DNA of 64,000 nucleotides from Sneathiella chinensis. GTDB lineage: Bacteria; Pseudomonadota; Alphaproteobacteria; Sneathiellales; Sneathiellaceae. This document shows positions 7,941 through 16,102 of the stretch, one piece after another. Numbering within the stretch: position 1 is the stretch's first letter; every line of letters starts with the position of its first letter. A program made the position numbers and the translations under genes. Location: contig NZ_VNWN01000008.1 in NCBI RefSeq assembly GCF_012720115.1, forward strand, positions 1-64,000. The letters are read 5' to 3'. A model generated the notes under the pieces. The model saw nothing but the letters and a program-made list of their open reading frames with translations. It ran no database searches and was not told the origin of the DNA.

Positions 7941-8348
7941 TTACTGGCGAAGGATGGGCCGGGCCGCAAAGGTGCCGCCAGCCGCCTTGCCCCATGGCCC
8001 GGAACTGGTGACCACAACCCACCGGAAGGGCGGCCTGCCAAGCTGGCTGATTTCTTCTTTTCCTGCCCGGCTCAGGGACACAATCACCTGATCCGCCGGA
8101 GAGATTTTTTCAATATTGCACCGTACGGACTGCGCCGGGAGCCAGATTTTAGTGGGAACGGTTCCGCGGATACGATGCCGCTTTTCCGGGCCGGACCGGG
8201 ACAGAAGGTAACAGTCCCCCGCAAACCGGCTGCCCGCATCGCCGCTGATCGCAAGCTCGATCATGTCCGGGGCGGCCATGGCCGAACCGCTGGCCCACGC
8301 ATTGCAGGCCAACAGAAACCATACCACCCTGAAAAAACCGCGAACCAT
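7941..8348 (-). CDS. hypothetical secreted protein
   Basis: I do not recognise a family. The 135-residue product has a clear signal peptide (MVRGFFRVVWFLLACNAWASGSAMA, cut near AMA-AP). The mature part is about 110 residues, with beta-strand-like segments and two cysteines (GDCYLL and VRCNIEK) that could form a disulfide in the periplasm. It stands apart from its neighbours, with AT-rich sequence on its 3' side and a terminator beyond its 5' side. Confidence 0.68.
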   Translation of the reverse strand: MVRGFFRVVWFLLACNAWASGSAMAAPDMIELAISGDAGSRFAGDCYLLSRSGPEKRHRIRGTVPTKIWLPAQSVRCNIEKISPADQVIVSLSRAGKEEISQLGRPPFRWVVVTSSGPWGKAAGGTFAARPILRQ

Positions 8349-8422
8349 TGCCGAAAACCCTTTTCCCTGAAATCTCTTCTGGCGGGAGCCTGAAAGGATA
8401 GCCTCCCCCCAAACGTAAAAAA

Positions 8423-8449
8423 ACCCGGTATCAGGAGACGATACCGGGT
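8423..8449 (-). terminator. rho-independent terminator of the DUF3126/cold-shock unit
   Basis: A perfect 10-bp stem (ACCCGGTATC with GATACCGGGT) and a 7-base loop are followed by six T on the minus strand. It closes the transcript of the DUF3126 gene. Confidence 0.92.
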
Positions 8450-8477
8450 CTTAAAAAATCGTTTCTTCCCCGAAGAA

Positions 8478-8696
8478 TCAGGATGTTTCGGGCAAGTCCA
8501 TCGCCAGAATACTCATATGGAAATCAAACGAAACCTCGCCTTCATCCTCATCCCGGAAGACAACGCCGATAAACTCATCCCCCAGCAACACTTCCGCTGA
8601 TCCGTCGGAAGGGCGGCGTTCCTGGACAATGAATTCCTCATTGCCAAACTTTTCTCGTAGATAGCGTTGAACCCGGAGGGTTTCAGAACGTGTCAT
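8478..8696 (-). CDS. DUF3126 family protein
   Basis: The 72-residue cytoplasmic protein matches the small alphaproteobacterial DUF3126 family by length and by AEVLLGDEFIGVVFRDEDEGEVSFDF and a C-terminal MAILxxDL-like end. It has no membrane segment or signal. It follows the cold-shock gene by 15 bases on the same strand, so the two are likely co-transcribed. The role is not known. Confidence 0.85.
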   Translation of the reverse strand: MTRSETLRVQRYLREKFGNEEFIVQERRPSDGSAEVLLGDEFIGVVFRDEDEGEVSFDFHMSILAMDLPETS

Positions 8697-8711
8697 AATG
8701 TCCCCGATTGA

Positions 8712-9200
8712 TTAAAGTACTTCAAGTTTGTCTGCGATCGGACCTTTCAGCCCCCGCCGGACAACACATTTCACCTTGGCGTCCACACCGAAGTTGTCCA
8801 TGTCAACTTCCGAACGCTCCAGCATGTTGGTGTGGAAGAAAATGTCGGCCCCGCCGTTCTCCGGGGTCACAAGGCCGTATCTGTGCTCGGGCACAAATCT
8901 GGTCACGATACCATCCACCTCGGTTTCATCCAGCGTCCCGGCATCCCCGGCAGCGCCGCCTTCCGGTTCATGAATTGCGGCAACCTGTGGGCCGCGATCC
9001 CCTTCGACCAGATCGACAACGATGCGCATTCCTTCGGTGAATTCAGTATAGGACGTATCCTGCACAACGGAGATATGCACGAAAGCATCCGGCGAACCGT
9101 CAGCAGGAGAAACGAAACCAAAACCCTTGGCTTCGTCAAAGAACTTTACTGTTGCAGCAATATTCTTGCGTACAGGCTTGGAAGACTTGCGATCATTCAT
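8712..9200 (-). CDS. cold-shock protein with two CSD domains
   Basis: The 162-residue protein carries two cold-shock domains. The first (about residues 12 to 76) has AATVKFFDEAKGFGFVSP and DAFVHIS, which are the RNP1 and RNP2 single-strand nucleic-acid motifs. The second (about 95 to 160) is more divergent, with VDGIVTRFVPEHRYGLVTP and DIFFHTNMLE. A low-complexity GGAAGDAG linker joins them. Double CSD proteins are common in alphaproteobacteria and act as RNA chaperones. The ATG was preferred to an upstream TTG because GAGG lies before it and the family starts here. The AT-rich 5' region of about 140 bases may be a temperature-sensitive leader. Confidence 0.92.
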   Translation of the reverse strand: MNDRKSSKPVRKNIAATVKFFDEAKGFGFVSPADGSPDAFVHISVVQDTSYTEFTEGMRIVVDLVEGDRGPQVAAIHEPEGGAAGDAGTLDETEVDGIVTRFVPEHRYGLVTPENGGADIFFHTNMLERSEVDMDNFGVDAKVKCVVRRGLKGPIADKLEVL

Positions 9201-9338
9201 CCGTAAGGGACCTCGTTGTAAAAACTCTCTCTGCAATACAAAAAATAAAAGGAAATCTCAAATGATTCCGACATTTTCCCGATATTCGGCCGGGAACTGT
9301 GGTCTGTTCGCACTGTTTCGCGGGTCGACCTACCTCAC

Positions 9339-10121
9339 TTATTTAGCGCCCCGGACCGGCGCCGCATAGCGACGGGTCACACTTTCCTGGATCAACCGCA
9401 CCACTTCCGGCCTGACACCCACAACCCCGGCATAGTGAACCTCTGCCAATGTGCTGTTGCCTGCGGCCTTCTCCATCTGTTCCCACGCCGTCAAGGCGGC
9501 TGGCACATCCACAGAAGCATGCGGCCCGGCCGCAGAAAACAGGCCAAGCACGATAACCGGTGCCTGATCCTCCTTGCGGCCCCTCATCAAATCCTCAAAT
9601 CCCGGTGCCTCTTCCAGAAAAAAGCTGGAAACGGCACGAAAGTCCCCGATTCTTTCAAGTTCCCCCTGCTGGAACAGGGCGGCTTCGCGCGATGCCCCCG
9701 ACGATTTCGAGCCATGAGCCGCCAGCACCACATGCGCCTGCCCTGTCGCGATCCCCAGCGTCCGGCAGGCCTCGCCCGCCATCTGCTTCAGGATTTCCGC
9801 AAGGAATGGATCAACCCCCAGCGCATCACACTGGTAAAGACTCCGCTCCGGCTCATGACGTTCCCCGCTCACAAGCCCGAACACCTCCGGGATTTTCCGC
9901 CGGGCGAAATACCCCTCGCTCATGAAGAAGGGAAGAATAAAGACCTCTCCGGCAGGCAAGTCCGGCACCGGACCGCCCCCGGTCAGGAAATGAACCAGAA
10001 CGCTGCCGTACCGATTGCTCTGACGCAGGGTTTCCGCATGCTCCCGCGCGGCCACCTCGGCAGCCTTGGAGGTGGAGGAGCCATGCCCCACAATAATCAA
10101 AGTTGGTCTGGTTGGTCGCAT
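9339..10121 (-). CDS. CbiX/SirB-like sirohydrochlorin chelatase family protein
   Basis: The 260-residue protein shows two related halves, each opening with a strand and a metal-binding His: LIIVGHGSS near the N-terminus and VVLAAHGSKSSGASR in the middle. This is the CbiX fold, in which a long form inserts Co or Fe into sirohydrochlorin. An in-frame upstream extension was rejected because GGAGAG precedes this ATG. No cobalamin or siroheme gene lies nearby, so the exact metal and substrate are not settled. The C-terminal half has VxGLFSAAGPHASVDVP, as in proteins of this group. Confidence 0.78.
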   Translation of the reverse strand: MRPTRPTLIIVGHGSSTSKAAEVAAREHAETLRQSNRYGSVLVHFLTGGGPVPDLPAGEVFILPFFMSEGYFARRKIPEVFGLVSGERHEPERSLYQCDALGVDPFLAEILKQMAGEACRTLGIATGQAHVVLAAHGSKSSGASREAALFQQGELERIGDFRAVSSFFLEEAPGFEDLMRGRKEDQAPVIVLGLFSAAGPHASVDVPAALTAWEQMEKAAGNSTLAEVHYAGVVGVRPEVVRLIQESVTRRYAAPVRGAK

Positions 10122-10381
10122 CGACCCACTCTCCGTCCTGAAATCCGAATACCGACCAAGCCCCGCATACTTCATGGAAGCAGGGCCCGTCTTGCCCCTT
10201 ATCTATTGCACTTTGCCGGTGGATGGCCACTCAAAAAGCCGTCAACGCCTGTCCCTTTGAGCGGGAAAAGCCCTCTGAATCCCTCTCCATGCGAACAGAA
10301 AGTTGAATTCAGCCGAAAACCATGCTTTATTTGACGAAAATCAATAAACAAAAACTTAGTAACTAGGGAGAAACTAATCCA

Positions 10382-11416
10382 ATGATCAAAAAGACAATCC
10401 TGTCTGTGGCAACCCTTGCCACTGCTGCCGGCCTTGCCTTCGGTGCCCATGCAGCAGAAATGGTCGACGGCCCCAAGGTAAAATGGAACATGTCCCTGTG
10501 GGGCAACCCGCGGGCGATTACCGCTGGTGCTGAACGGCTGTCCGAACTTGTCAAGGAACGGACTGGCGGAAAATTCCAGATCCAGCTGCACTATGGTGCC
10601 GCCCTTTCCAAGTCCCGTGAAAACCTCGACGGTATTGCCGTGGATGCTTTCGAAAGCGCCATGCTCTGCAACTTCTACTCTCCGCAGAAGAACCCGGCCC
10701 TGATGGCCCTGACCATGCCGTTCCTGCCCATGAGCAACTGGGAAGACAACCGCAAGATCCGTGATGCTGTCTATGCCCACCCGGCCGTCCAGAAGGAAAT
10801 GGCCCAGTGGAACGCCATGCTCTACACCTCTTCATACCTGCCGCAGTATGAAATCATGGGCCGCGGTGAGCCGCCGCTGAAGCTGGAAGACTGGAAGGGT
10901 AAAACCGTTCGTGCCGGTGGTGGTGTGGCGGATGCCATGACCATTCTGGGCGCAACCCCGACCACATCCACCGCGACAGAAGTTTACACTGGCGTACAGC
11001 AGGGCACCATGGACGCAGCGTCCTTCCCGTTCTCTTACGCCCACGTAGCCTACAAGCTGCCGGAAGTGACCGACTGGTTCACCACGAACCTGTCACCGGG
11101 AACCTCTGACTGTCCGGTTCTGTTCTCCATCAACGCCTACGAGTCTCTTCCAGACCAGTACAAGAAGCTTCTGGAAGACGTGAAGGAAGACGTTATCAAG
11201 CACCAGATTCAGGCATATATCGACATCGATGCCAAGAACCTGCCCATGCTGAGAAGCCAGATGACCGAAGTCATCTATTCCGAGGAAACTCTGGCAGAAT
11301 TCCGCCGTCTGGCCGGTAAGCCGGTTATCGAAAAATGGATCGAGGAAAACCAGAGCAAATTTGATGCTCGTGGCCTGATTGAAAGCATGTTCGCTGCGGT
11401 TGGCAAAACTTTCTAA
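10382..11416 (+). CDS. dctP: TRAP transporter solute-binding protein (DctP family)
   Basis: The 344-residue protein has a signal peptide cut after AHA and the DctP fold with motifs RLSELVKERTGGKFQIQLHYG near the start, LKLEDWKGKTVRAGG in the middle (the Arg normally pairs with the substrate carboxylate), and LLEDVKEDVIK. It binds an organic acid in the periplasm and hands it to the Q/M membrane subunits encoded next. It opens a run of same-strand genes that goes on to acyl-CoA dehydrogenases and an acyl-CoA ligase, so the ligand is probably a carboxylic acid later activated with CoA. The exact acid is unknown. Confidence 0.92.
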   Translation: MIKKTILSVATLATAAGLAFGAHAAEMVDGPKVKWNMSLWGNPRAITAGAERLSELVKERTGGKFQIQLHYGAALSKSRENLDGIAVDAFESAMLCNFYSPQKNPALMALTMPFLPMSNWEDNRKIRDAVYAHPAVQKEMAQWNAMLYTSSYLPQYEIMGRGEPPLKLEDWKGKTVRAGGGVADAMTILGATPTTSTATEVYTGVQQGTMDAASFPFSYAHVAYKLPEVTDWFTTNLSPGTSDCPVLFSINAYESLPDQYKKLLEDVKEDVIKHQIQAYIDIDAKNLPMLRSQMTEVIYSEETLAEFRRLAGKPVIEKWIEENQSKFDARGLIESMFAAVGKTF

Positions 11417-11447
11417 AGCCCAACCTTTTTCCCTCCTGACGATCAAT

Positions 11448-11474
11448 CCGGGGCAGAAGATTTTTCTGCCCCGG
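11448..11474 (+). terminator. intercistronic hairpin between dctP and dctQ
   Basis: An 11-bp stem (CCGGGGCAGAA with TTCTGCCCCGG) with a 5-base loop lies between the binding-protein gene and the membrane-subunit genes, without a following T tract. Such hairpins usually protect the upstream message, allowing more binding protein than permease to be made. Confidence 0.8.
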
Positions 11475-11499
11475 TAACCTTTCAAAATGGTGACTTCCC

Positions 11500-12138
11500 A
11501 TGACTGACAGTTCTGGACACTGGCTGGAACGCATCGACAGCCTCTGGTCGAAACTAGAAAACTCCCTCAATTTCCTTGCTGGCTTCCTCGTCTTTATCCT
11601 GATGTTTCTGGGGGTAATCCAGATCATCCTGCGGACCGTCTATCGCAACCCGATTTACGGGTATATTGATATTGTTGAAGTGGCCATGGTTGGCTTTGCC
11701 GTCCTGTCCATCTCCTACGTCCAGCGTGTTGGCGCCCATGTCCGCATGGAACTGCTGATCTCACGCATTTCCGGACGGGCCCACTGGATTGCCGAAGCCA
11801 TCAGCACGGCTCTCTCCATCTTTATCGTGGCTGTGCTTGTTCCCTACTCCTACAACCACTTCATGCGCGCCTTCAGCTTTGGCGACAGCACCATTGATAT
11901 TCAGCTCCCCACATGGCCAGCCAAGCTGATCATTCCGGTTGCCCTTGGCGTTCTTCTGGTTCGCCTGATCATCCAGATGATCGGATACCTGCGCCTTGTC
12001 AAAGACCCTGATGCCAAACCAATTGCGGTTCCCCTGATCAAGGATGCGGAAACGCAAGCGGAAGAGGAAATCATGCATGCCGAAGAAAGCCTTCGGGAAA
12101 ATCATGCCGACAATCAGTCTATCGGGGGTAAAAACTAA
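11500..12138 (+). CDS. dctQ: TRAP transporter small permease (DctQ family)
   Basis: The 212-residue protein has four membrane segments (about residues 23-43, 60-78, 98-116, 141-160), the usual number for DctQ, including the QRVGAHVRMELL loop. A charged C-terminal tail of about 45 residues rich in Glu is longer than common. It is the small subunit that supports DctM. Its stop codon shares one base with the ATG of the large subunit, so translation is coupled. Confidence 0.92.
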   Translation: MTDSSGHWLERIDSLWSKLENSLNFLAGFLVFILMFLGVIQIILRTVYRNPIYGYIDIVEVAMVGFAVLSISYVQRVGAHVRMELLISRISGRAHWIAEAISTALSIFIVAVLVPYSYNHFMRAFSFGDSTIDIQLPTWPAKLIIPVALGVLLVRLIIQMIGYLRLVKDPDAKPIAVPLIKDAETQAEEEIMHAEESLRENHADNQSIGGKN

Positions 12139-13496
12139 TGCCTGAACTTAGTAATTTCACAATCGGGCTGATGGGTGTCGGCCTGCTTATTGTTATGGTC
12201 CTTCTGGGTGTGCGCGTGTTTGTTGCCGCCTCGTTGACCGGCTTTCTCGGGCTTCTCGCCCTCAAGAACTGGGATGTGGCCGCGGCAATCGCCGGGACAA
12301 TCCCCCATTCCAAAACGGTAACCTATCCACTGTCAGTGTTGCCCCTGTTTATCCTGATCGGCTTCCTTGCCTTCTATGCAGGACTGACCACCAAACTGTT
12401 TGAAGCTGCCCGCCGCTGGCTGGGCTGGGTTCCGGGCGGTCTTGCCGTCGCAACCGTTTTTGCCACCGCCGGCTTTGCTGCCGTATCCGGTGCATCAACG
12501 GCCACCTCTGCGGTTTTCTCTCGCGTGGCCATTCCGGACATGCTGAAATCAGGCTATGACACGCGCCTGACCGCCGGTGTTATTGCCGCGGGTGGTACGC
12601 TCGCCTCGCTGATCCCGCCAAGTGCGATTCTGGTGATCTACGCCATTATCGTTGAGGAATCAGTTGGCGCCCTGCTGCTGGCCGGTTTCCTGCCGGGCCT
12701 CGTTTCCGCCCTGATCTATGCCGCGCTGATCATCATCATGTGCAAGATCAAGCCGGAACTGGGCCGATCCGTAACCGGTTTCACCTGGAAGGAACGTCTG
12801 GAAAGTATTCCGGGAACCCTGCCGATCTTTATCGTCATCGGGATTATCTTCGGGGCCCTCTATACAGGTGCTGCGACCCCGACCGAAGCCGGTGCTCTTG
12901 GCGCCATGGTGGTTTTTGGCATCTATATCTATCGTGCCTATCGGGAAAAAGCCCTCAACCAGATGAGTGGCCGTCTTCATGAGGCCCTGATCGAGACAGC
13001 CAAGCTGACCGTGATGATCTTCACCCTGATCTGGGGTGTGTTCCTGTTTGTCCGGTTCCTCGGCTTCGCCGGGCTGCCCACGGCCTTTGCCGACTGGGTT
13101 GTCACCCTCGACATGCCGCCGCTGCTGATCATGATCTGTATCCTGCTGGCCTACGCGGTTCTGGGGATGTTCATGGATGCGATCGGTATGCTGATCCTGA
13201 CGCTGCCTGTTGTCTATCCGGCCGTGATTGCCTTGGGATACGATCCGATCTGGTTCGGGATCATCGTTGTGAAGATGGCTGAAATCTGCCTGATCACACC
13301 GCCCATCGGTTTGAACTGTTTTGTCGTGGCCGGGGTCTCGCGAGACCTCAGGGACGAAAACGGCAAATCCCTTGCCATCCCGTTGCAGGATGTGTTCCGG
13401 GGGATCGGTCCGTTCTTCGTGGCAGACGTGATCACGGTGGCGGTACTGCTGGTGTTCCCGCAAATCGTTCTTTGGTTACCACAAACCATGGGGTAA
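12138..13496 (+). CDS. dctM: TRAP transporter large permease (DctM family)
   Basis: The 452-residue protein has about twelve hydrophobic segments and the TRAP-M signature regions GFAAVSGASTATSAVFSRVAIP and GGTLASLIPPS, plus TPPIGLNCFVVAGV near the C-terminus. It is the sodium-dependent transport channel. It overlaps the small subunit gene by one base, and a dehydrogenase gene follows after about 60 bases. Confidence 0.94.
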   Translation: MPELSNFTIGLMGVGLLIVMVLLGVRVFVAASLTGFLGLLALKNWDVAAAIAGTIPHSKTVTYPLSVLPLFILIGFLAFYAGLTTKLFEAARRWLGWVPGGLAVATVFATAGFAAVSGASTATSAVFSRVAIPDMLKSGYDTRLTAGVIAAGGTLASLIPPSAILVIYAIIVEESVGALLLAGFLPGLVSALIYAALIIIMCKIKPELGRSVTGFTWKERLESIPGTLPIFIVIGIIFGALYTGAATPTEAGALGAMVVFGIYIYRAYREKALNQMSGRLHEALIETAKLTVMIFTLIWGVFLFVRFLGFAGLPTAFADWVVTLDMPPLLIMICILLAYAVLGMFMDAIGMLILTLPVVYPAVIALGYDPIWFGIIVVKMAEICLITPPIGLNCFVVAGVSRDLRDENGKSLAIPLQDVFRGIGPFFVADVITVAVLLVFPQIVLWLPQTMG

Positions 13497-13555
13497 ACTG
13501 GTAACCGAAACACCCCTCCCTCTGCTCAAGAAAAAAAACAAAAGGAGCATCTAAA

Positions 13556-14716
13556 TTGGATTTCTCGTATACCAATGATCAATTGGAATTGCAGGAAACA
13601 GCCCGCAAGTTCGCTCAAAACGAACTTGCGGATCTTGCCAAGGAACTGGAAGAAAAAAACGAACCGGTTCCTCATGATTGGCTGAAACGGTATGGTGAAC
13701 TGGGCTTTCTCGGCATCAATATCTCCGAGGAATATGGCGGGCTCGGCCTTGGTAACATCGAGGCCCTGCTGGTCCTTGAGGAATTTGTCAAGGTCTCCGC
13801 CGCTGTCGCCTTCCCTGTCTTCGAAAGCTCTGTGGGTCCGGTTCGGGCTCTTGAGCATTTCGGCTCTGAGGCCGTGAAGAAAAGAATCATCCCGGCGGTC
13901 TGCCGCGGTGAGAAAATTGTCGCCGTCTGCATGTCCGAGCCCGAAGCCGGCTCCGCCCTGACAGACCTGACAACCAAGGCCGTCAAATCCGACAATGGCT
14001 ACACCATCAACGGCCAGAAACGCTGGTGCAGTGGCGGTGGTCATGCCGATGGGTATGTGGTTTACAGCCGCATGTCCGATGCCCCCGGTGCAAAGGGTAT
14101 TGGCGCCGTGTTTGTTGAAAAGGGCACCAAGGGCCTGACCTTCGGCGAACGCGAACAGCTGATGGGCTTCCGCGGCGTTCCCAGCGCCGATATCTTCTTC
14201 GATGATGTGGAAGTACCGCTGGAAAACGAAATCGTTCCGGCTGGCGGCTTTCCCAAATTGATGGAAGCCTTCGATCTGGAACGGTGCGGTAACGCCACCA
14301 TGTGCCTTGGCATCGCCCAGGCGGCCTTTGACCATGCCCTGGAATATTCCCAGGAACGCAAGCAGTTCGGCAAGCCCATCGTCGATTTCCAGGCGATCCA
14401 GATCAAGCTGGCGGAAATGGCCATGAAGCTGGAGGCGTCCCGCCTGCTGATTCACCGGGCCGCGCAGCAAGCCAATGACGGCCTGCCGTCGCTGAAAGAT
14501 TCCAGTCTGGCCAAGTGCTTTGCCAACGAAATCAGCCGCGATGTTTGCGGTGTCGCGCTTCAGGTTCTGGGGGCCTACGGGTATTCCAAGTCCTATGGCA
14601 TGGAACAGCGTCTCCGTGACAGCTGGGGTTGGGGTATCGCAGGCGGTACAATTGACATCCAGAAAGTCAATATCGCCTCTGCCCTGGTTGGGCGCCGGTT
14701 CAATCAGCGTGGTTAA
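13556..14716 (+). CDS. acyl-CoA dehydrogenase (isovaleryl-CoA dehydrogenase-like active site)
   Basis: The 386-residue flavoprotein starts at a TTG that has AAAGGAG 8 bases upstream. It shows ACAD landmarks: VCMSEPEAGSALTD near 124-137, NGQKRWCSG near 152-160, and ERKQFGKPIVDFQAIQIKLAEM near 267-288. The Glu of the usual YEGT motif is absent (IAGGTIDIQ at 361-369), while Glu242 in FDLER occupies the place of the catalytic base in isovaleryl- and long-chain acyl-CoA dehydrogenases. It should introduce the 2,3 double bond into a short branched or long acyl-CoA and pass electrons to ETF. It is followed by a second, different ACAD after 41 bases. Confidence 0.9.
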   Translation: MDFSYTNDQLELQETARKFAQNELADLAKELEEKNEPVPHDWLKRYGELGFLGINISEEYGGLGLGNIEALLVLEEFVKVSAAVAFPVFESSVGPVRALEHFGSEAVKKRIIPAVCRGEKIVAVCMSEPEAGSALTDLTTKAVKSDNGYTINGQKRWCSGGGHADGYVVYSRMSDAPGAKGIGAVFVEKGTKGLTFGEREQLMGFRGVPSADIFFDDVEVPLENEIVPAGGFPKLMEAFDLERCGNATMCLGIAQAAFDHALEYSQERKQFGKPIVDFQAIQIKLAEMAMKLEASRLLIHRAAQQANDGLPSLKDSSLAKCFANEISRDVCGVALQVLGAYGYSKSYGMEQRLRDSWGWGIAGGTIDIQKVNIASALVGRRFNQRG

Positions 14717-14757
14717 CCGCCCCATATAATAAGAACAAGAAGAAACAGGAGACCCTT

Positions 14758-15924
14758 ATGGACTTCACTTTTACCGAAGAGCAGGAAGCCATTCGCGAGA
14801 ATGTGGCTGCCCTCTGTGCAAAATTTGACGATGAATACTGGCGCGAGAAGGACCGGACCGGTGACTTCCCGCTCGACTTCCACAAGGCCATGGCCGATGC
14901 CGGCTGGCTTGGCATCACCATGCCGGAAGAATATGGCGGGGCTGGCCTTGGTGTGACCGAGGCGGCCATCATGATGCACGAGGTTGCCAAGTCCCCGGGC
15001 GGGATGTCTGCGGCCTCTGCCATTCATATCAACATCTTCGGCCCGCACCCGATTGTGGTCTTCGGCAATGACGAGCAGAAGGAACGCTGGCTGCCGGACC
15101 TGATCAACGGCCGGCTCAAGTCCTGCTTTGGCGTGACCGAGCCTAACGCCGGCCTGAACACCACCAGCATCCAGACACGCGCCGTCTGGGACGGTGAAAA
15201 ATACATCGCCAACGGCCAGAAAATGTGGACCACCACCGGTCAGGAAGCAGACAAGATCATGCTACTGGCCCGGACCACCCCGAAAGAACAGTGCAAGAAG
15301 GCCACTGAAGGCCTGTCCCTGTTCTATACGGATTTGGACCGCACCTATTGCGATGTCCGGGTCATCGAGAAAATGGGCCGGAAATCTGTCGATTCCAACG
15401 AAATCTTCATCAACGATCTGCCGATCCCGAAAGAGGATCTGATCGGTGAAGAAGGCAAAGGCTTCCAGTACCTGCTGCACAGCCTGAACCCGGAACGGGT
15501 TCTGGTGGGTGTTGAAGGCGTCGGCCTTGGCATCAATGCCCTGAAGCGGGCGGCCAAATATGCGGCGGAACGGGAAGTCTTCGGACGTCCGATCGGCAAG
15601 AACCAGGCGATCCAGCACCCGCTTGCGGAAAACTGGATGGAACTGGAAGCGGCGCTTCTGATGGCCATGAAAGCAGCCAGCCTCTACGACAACGGGCTGG
15701 AAGCCGGTACCTATGCCAACGCAGCCAAGTATCTGGGCGGCGAGGCTGGCTTCAAGGCCTGTACACAGGCCGTCATGACCCATGGCGGTGTCGGCTATGC
15801 CAAGGAATTCACGGTTGAGCGCCTGATGCGCGAGGTCATGATCTGCCGGATCGCTCCGGTCAGCCCTCAGTTGATCCTCTGCTATATCGCTGAAAAAGCT
15901 CTCGGCCTGCCGAAATCCTACTGA
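14758..15924 (+). CDS. acyl-CoA dehydrogenase, second copy
   Basis: The 388-residue ACAD differs clearly from its upstream neighbour. It keeps CFGVTEPNAGLNTTS, NGQKMWTTTG and REVFGRPIGKNQAIQHPLAENW. The C-terminal region reads RIAPVSPQLILCYIAEKALG, without the YEGT Glu; the Glu in SLNPERV can serve as base, as in isovaleryl-CoA dehydrogenase. AGGAG upstream supports the start. Pairs of unlike ACADs are known to form heterotetramers in steroid side-chain degradation, but both proteins here have a possible catalytic base, so they may act on different intermediates. Confidence 0.9.
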   Translation: MDFTFTEEQEAIRENVAALCAKFDDEYWREKDRTGDFPLDFHKAMADAGWLGITMPEEYGGAGLGVTEAAIMMHEVAKSPGGMSAASAIHINIFGPHPIVVFGNDEQKERWLPDLINGRLKSCFGVTEPNAGLNTTSIQTRAVWDGEKYIANGQKMWTTTGQEADKIMLLARTTPKEQCKKATEGLSLFYTDLDRTYCDVRVIEKMGRKSVDSNEIFINDLPIPKEDLIGEEGKGFQYLLHSLNPERVLVGVEGVGLGINALKRAAKYAAEREVFGRPIGKNQAIQHPLAENWMELEAALLMAMKAASLYDNGLEAGTYANAAKYLGGEAGFKACTQAVMTHGGVGYAKEFTVERLMREVMICRIAPVSPQLILCYIAEKALGLPKSY

Positions 15925-15937
15925 TAAGATCCTGATA

Positions 15938-15985
15938 CGGGAAACGCCTGAAAACAAAAAAGAAAAAGAAATCAGGCGTTTCCCG
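15938..15985 (+). terminator. long hairpin after the dehydrogenase genes
   Basis: A 14-bp perfect stem (CGGGAAACGCCTGA and its complement) encloses a 20-base A-rich loop. There is no following T tract, so it may be an mRNA-stabilising or partial terminator element between the dehydrogenases and the ligase gene. Confidence 0.7.
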
Positions 15986-16102
15986 CCTAAAAAGACAAGA
16001 AGGCAAGAATAAAGACGATGTTCAGTACAGAAGTACAAAGGCGCAAAAGCCGCCTGAAAAGAAAAAAGAGGTGCACCAGATTTCCAGATAAGGGGGGAAA
16101 AT

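Noticed and set aside
13526-14725. Open frame of about 400 codons on the minus strand
   Set aside because: It mirrors the first acyl-CoA dehydrogenase, which is well supported by motifs and ribosome site.
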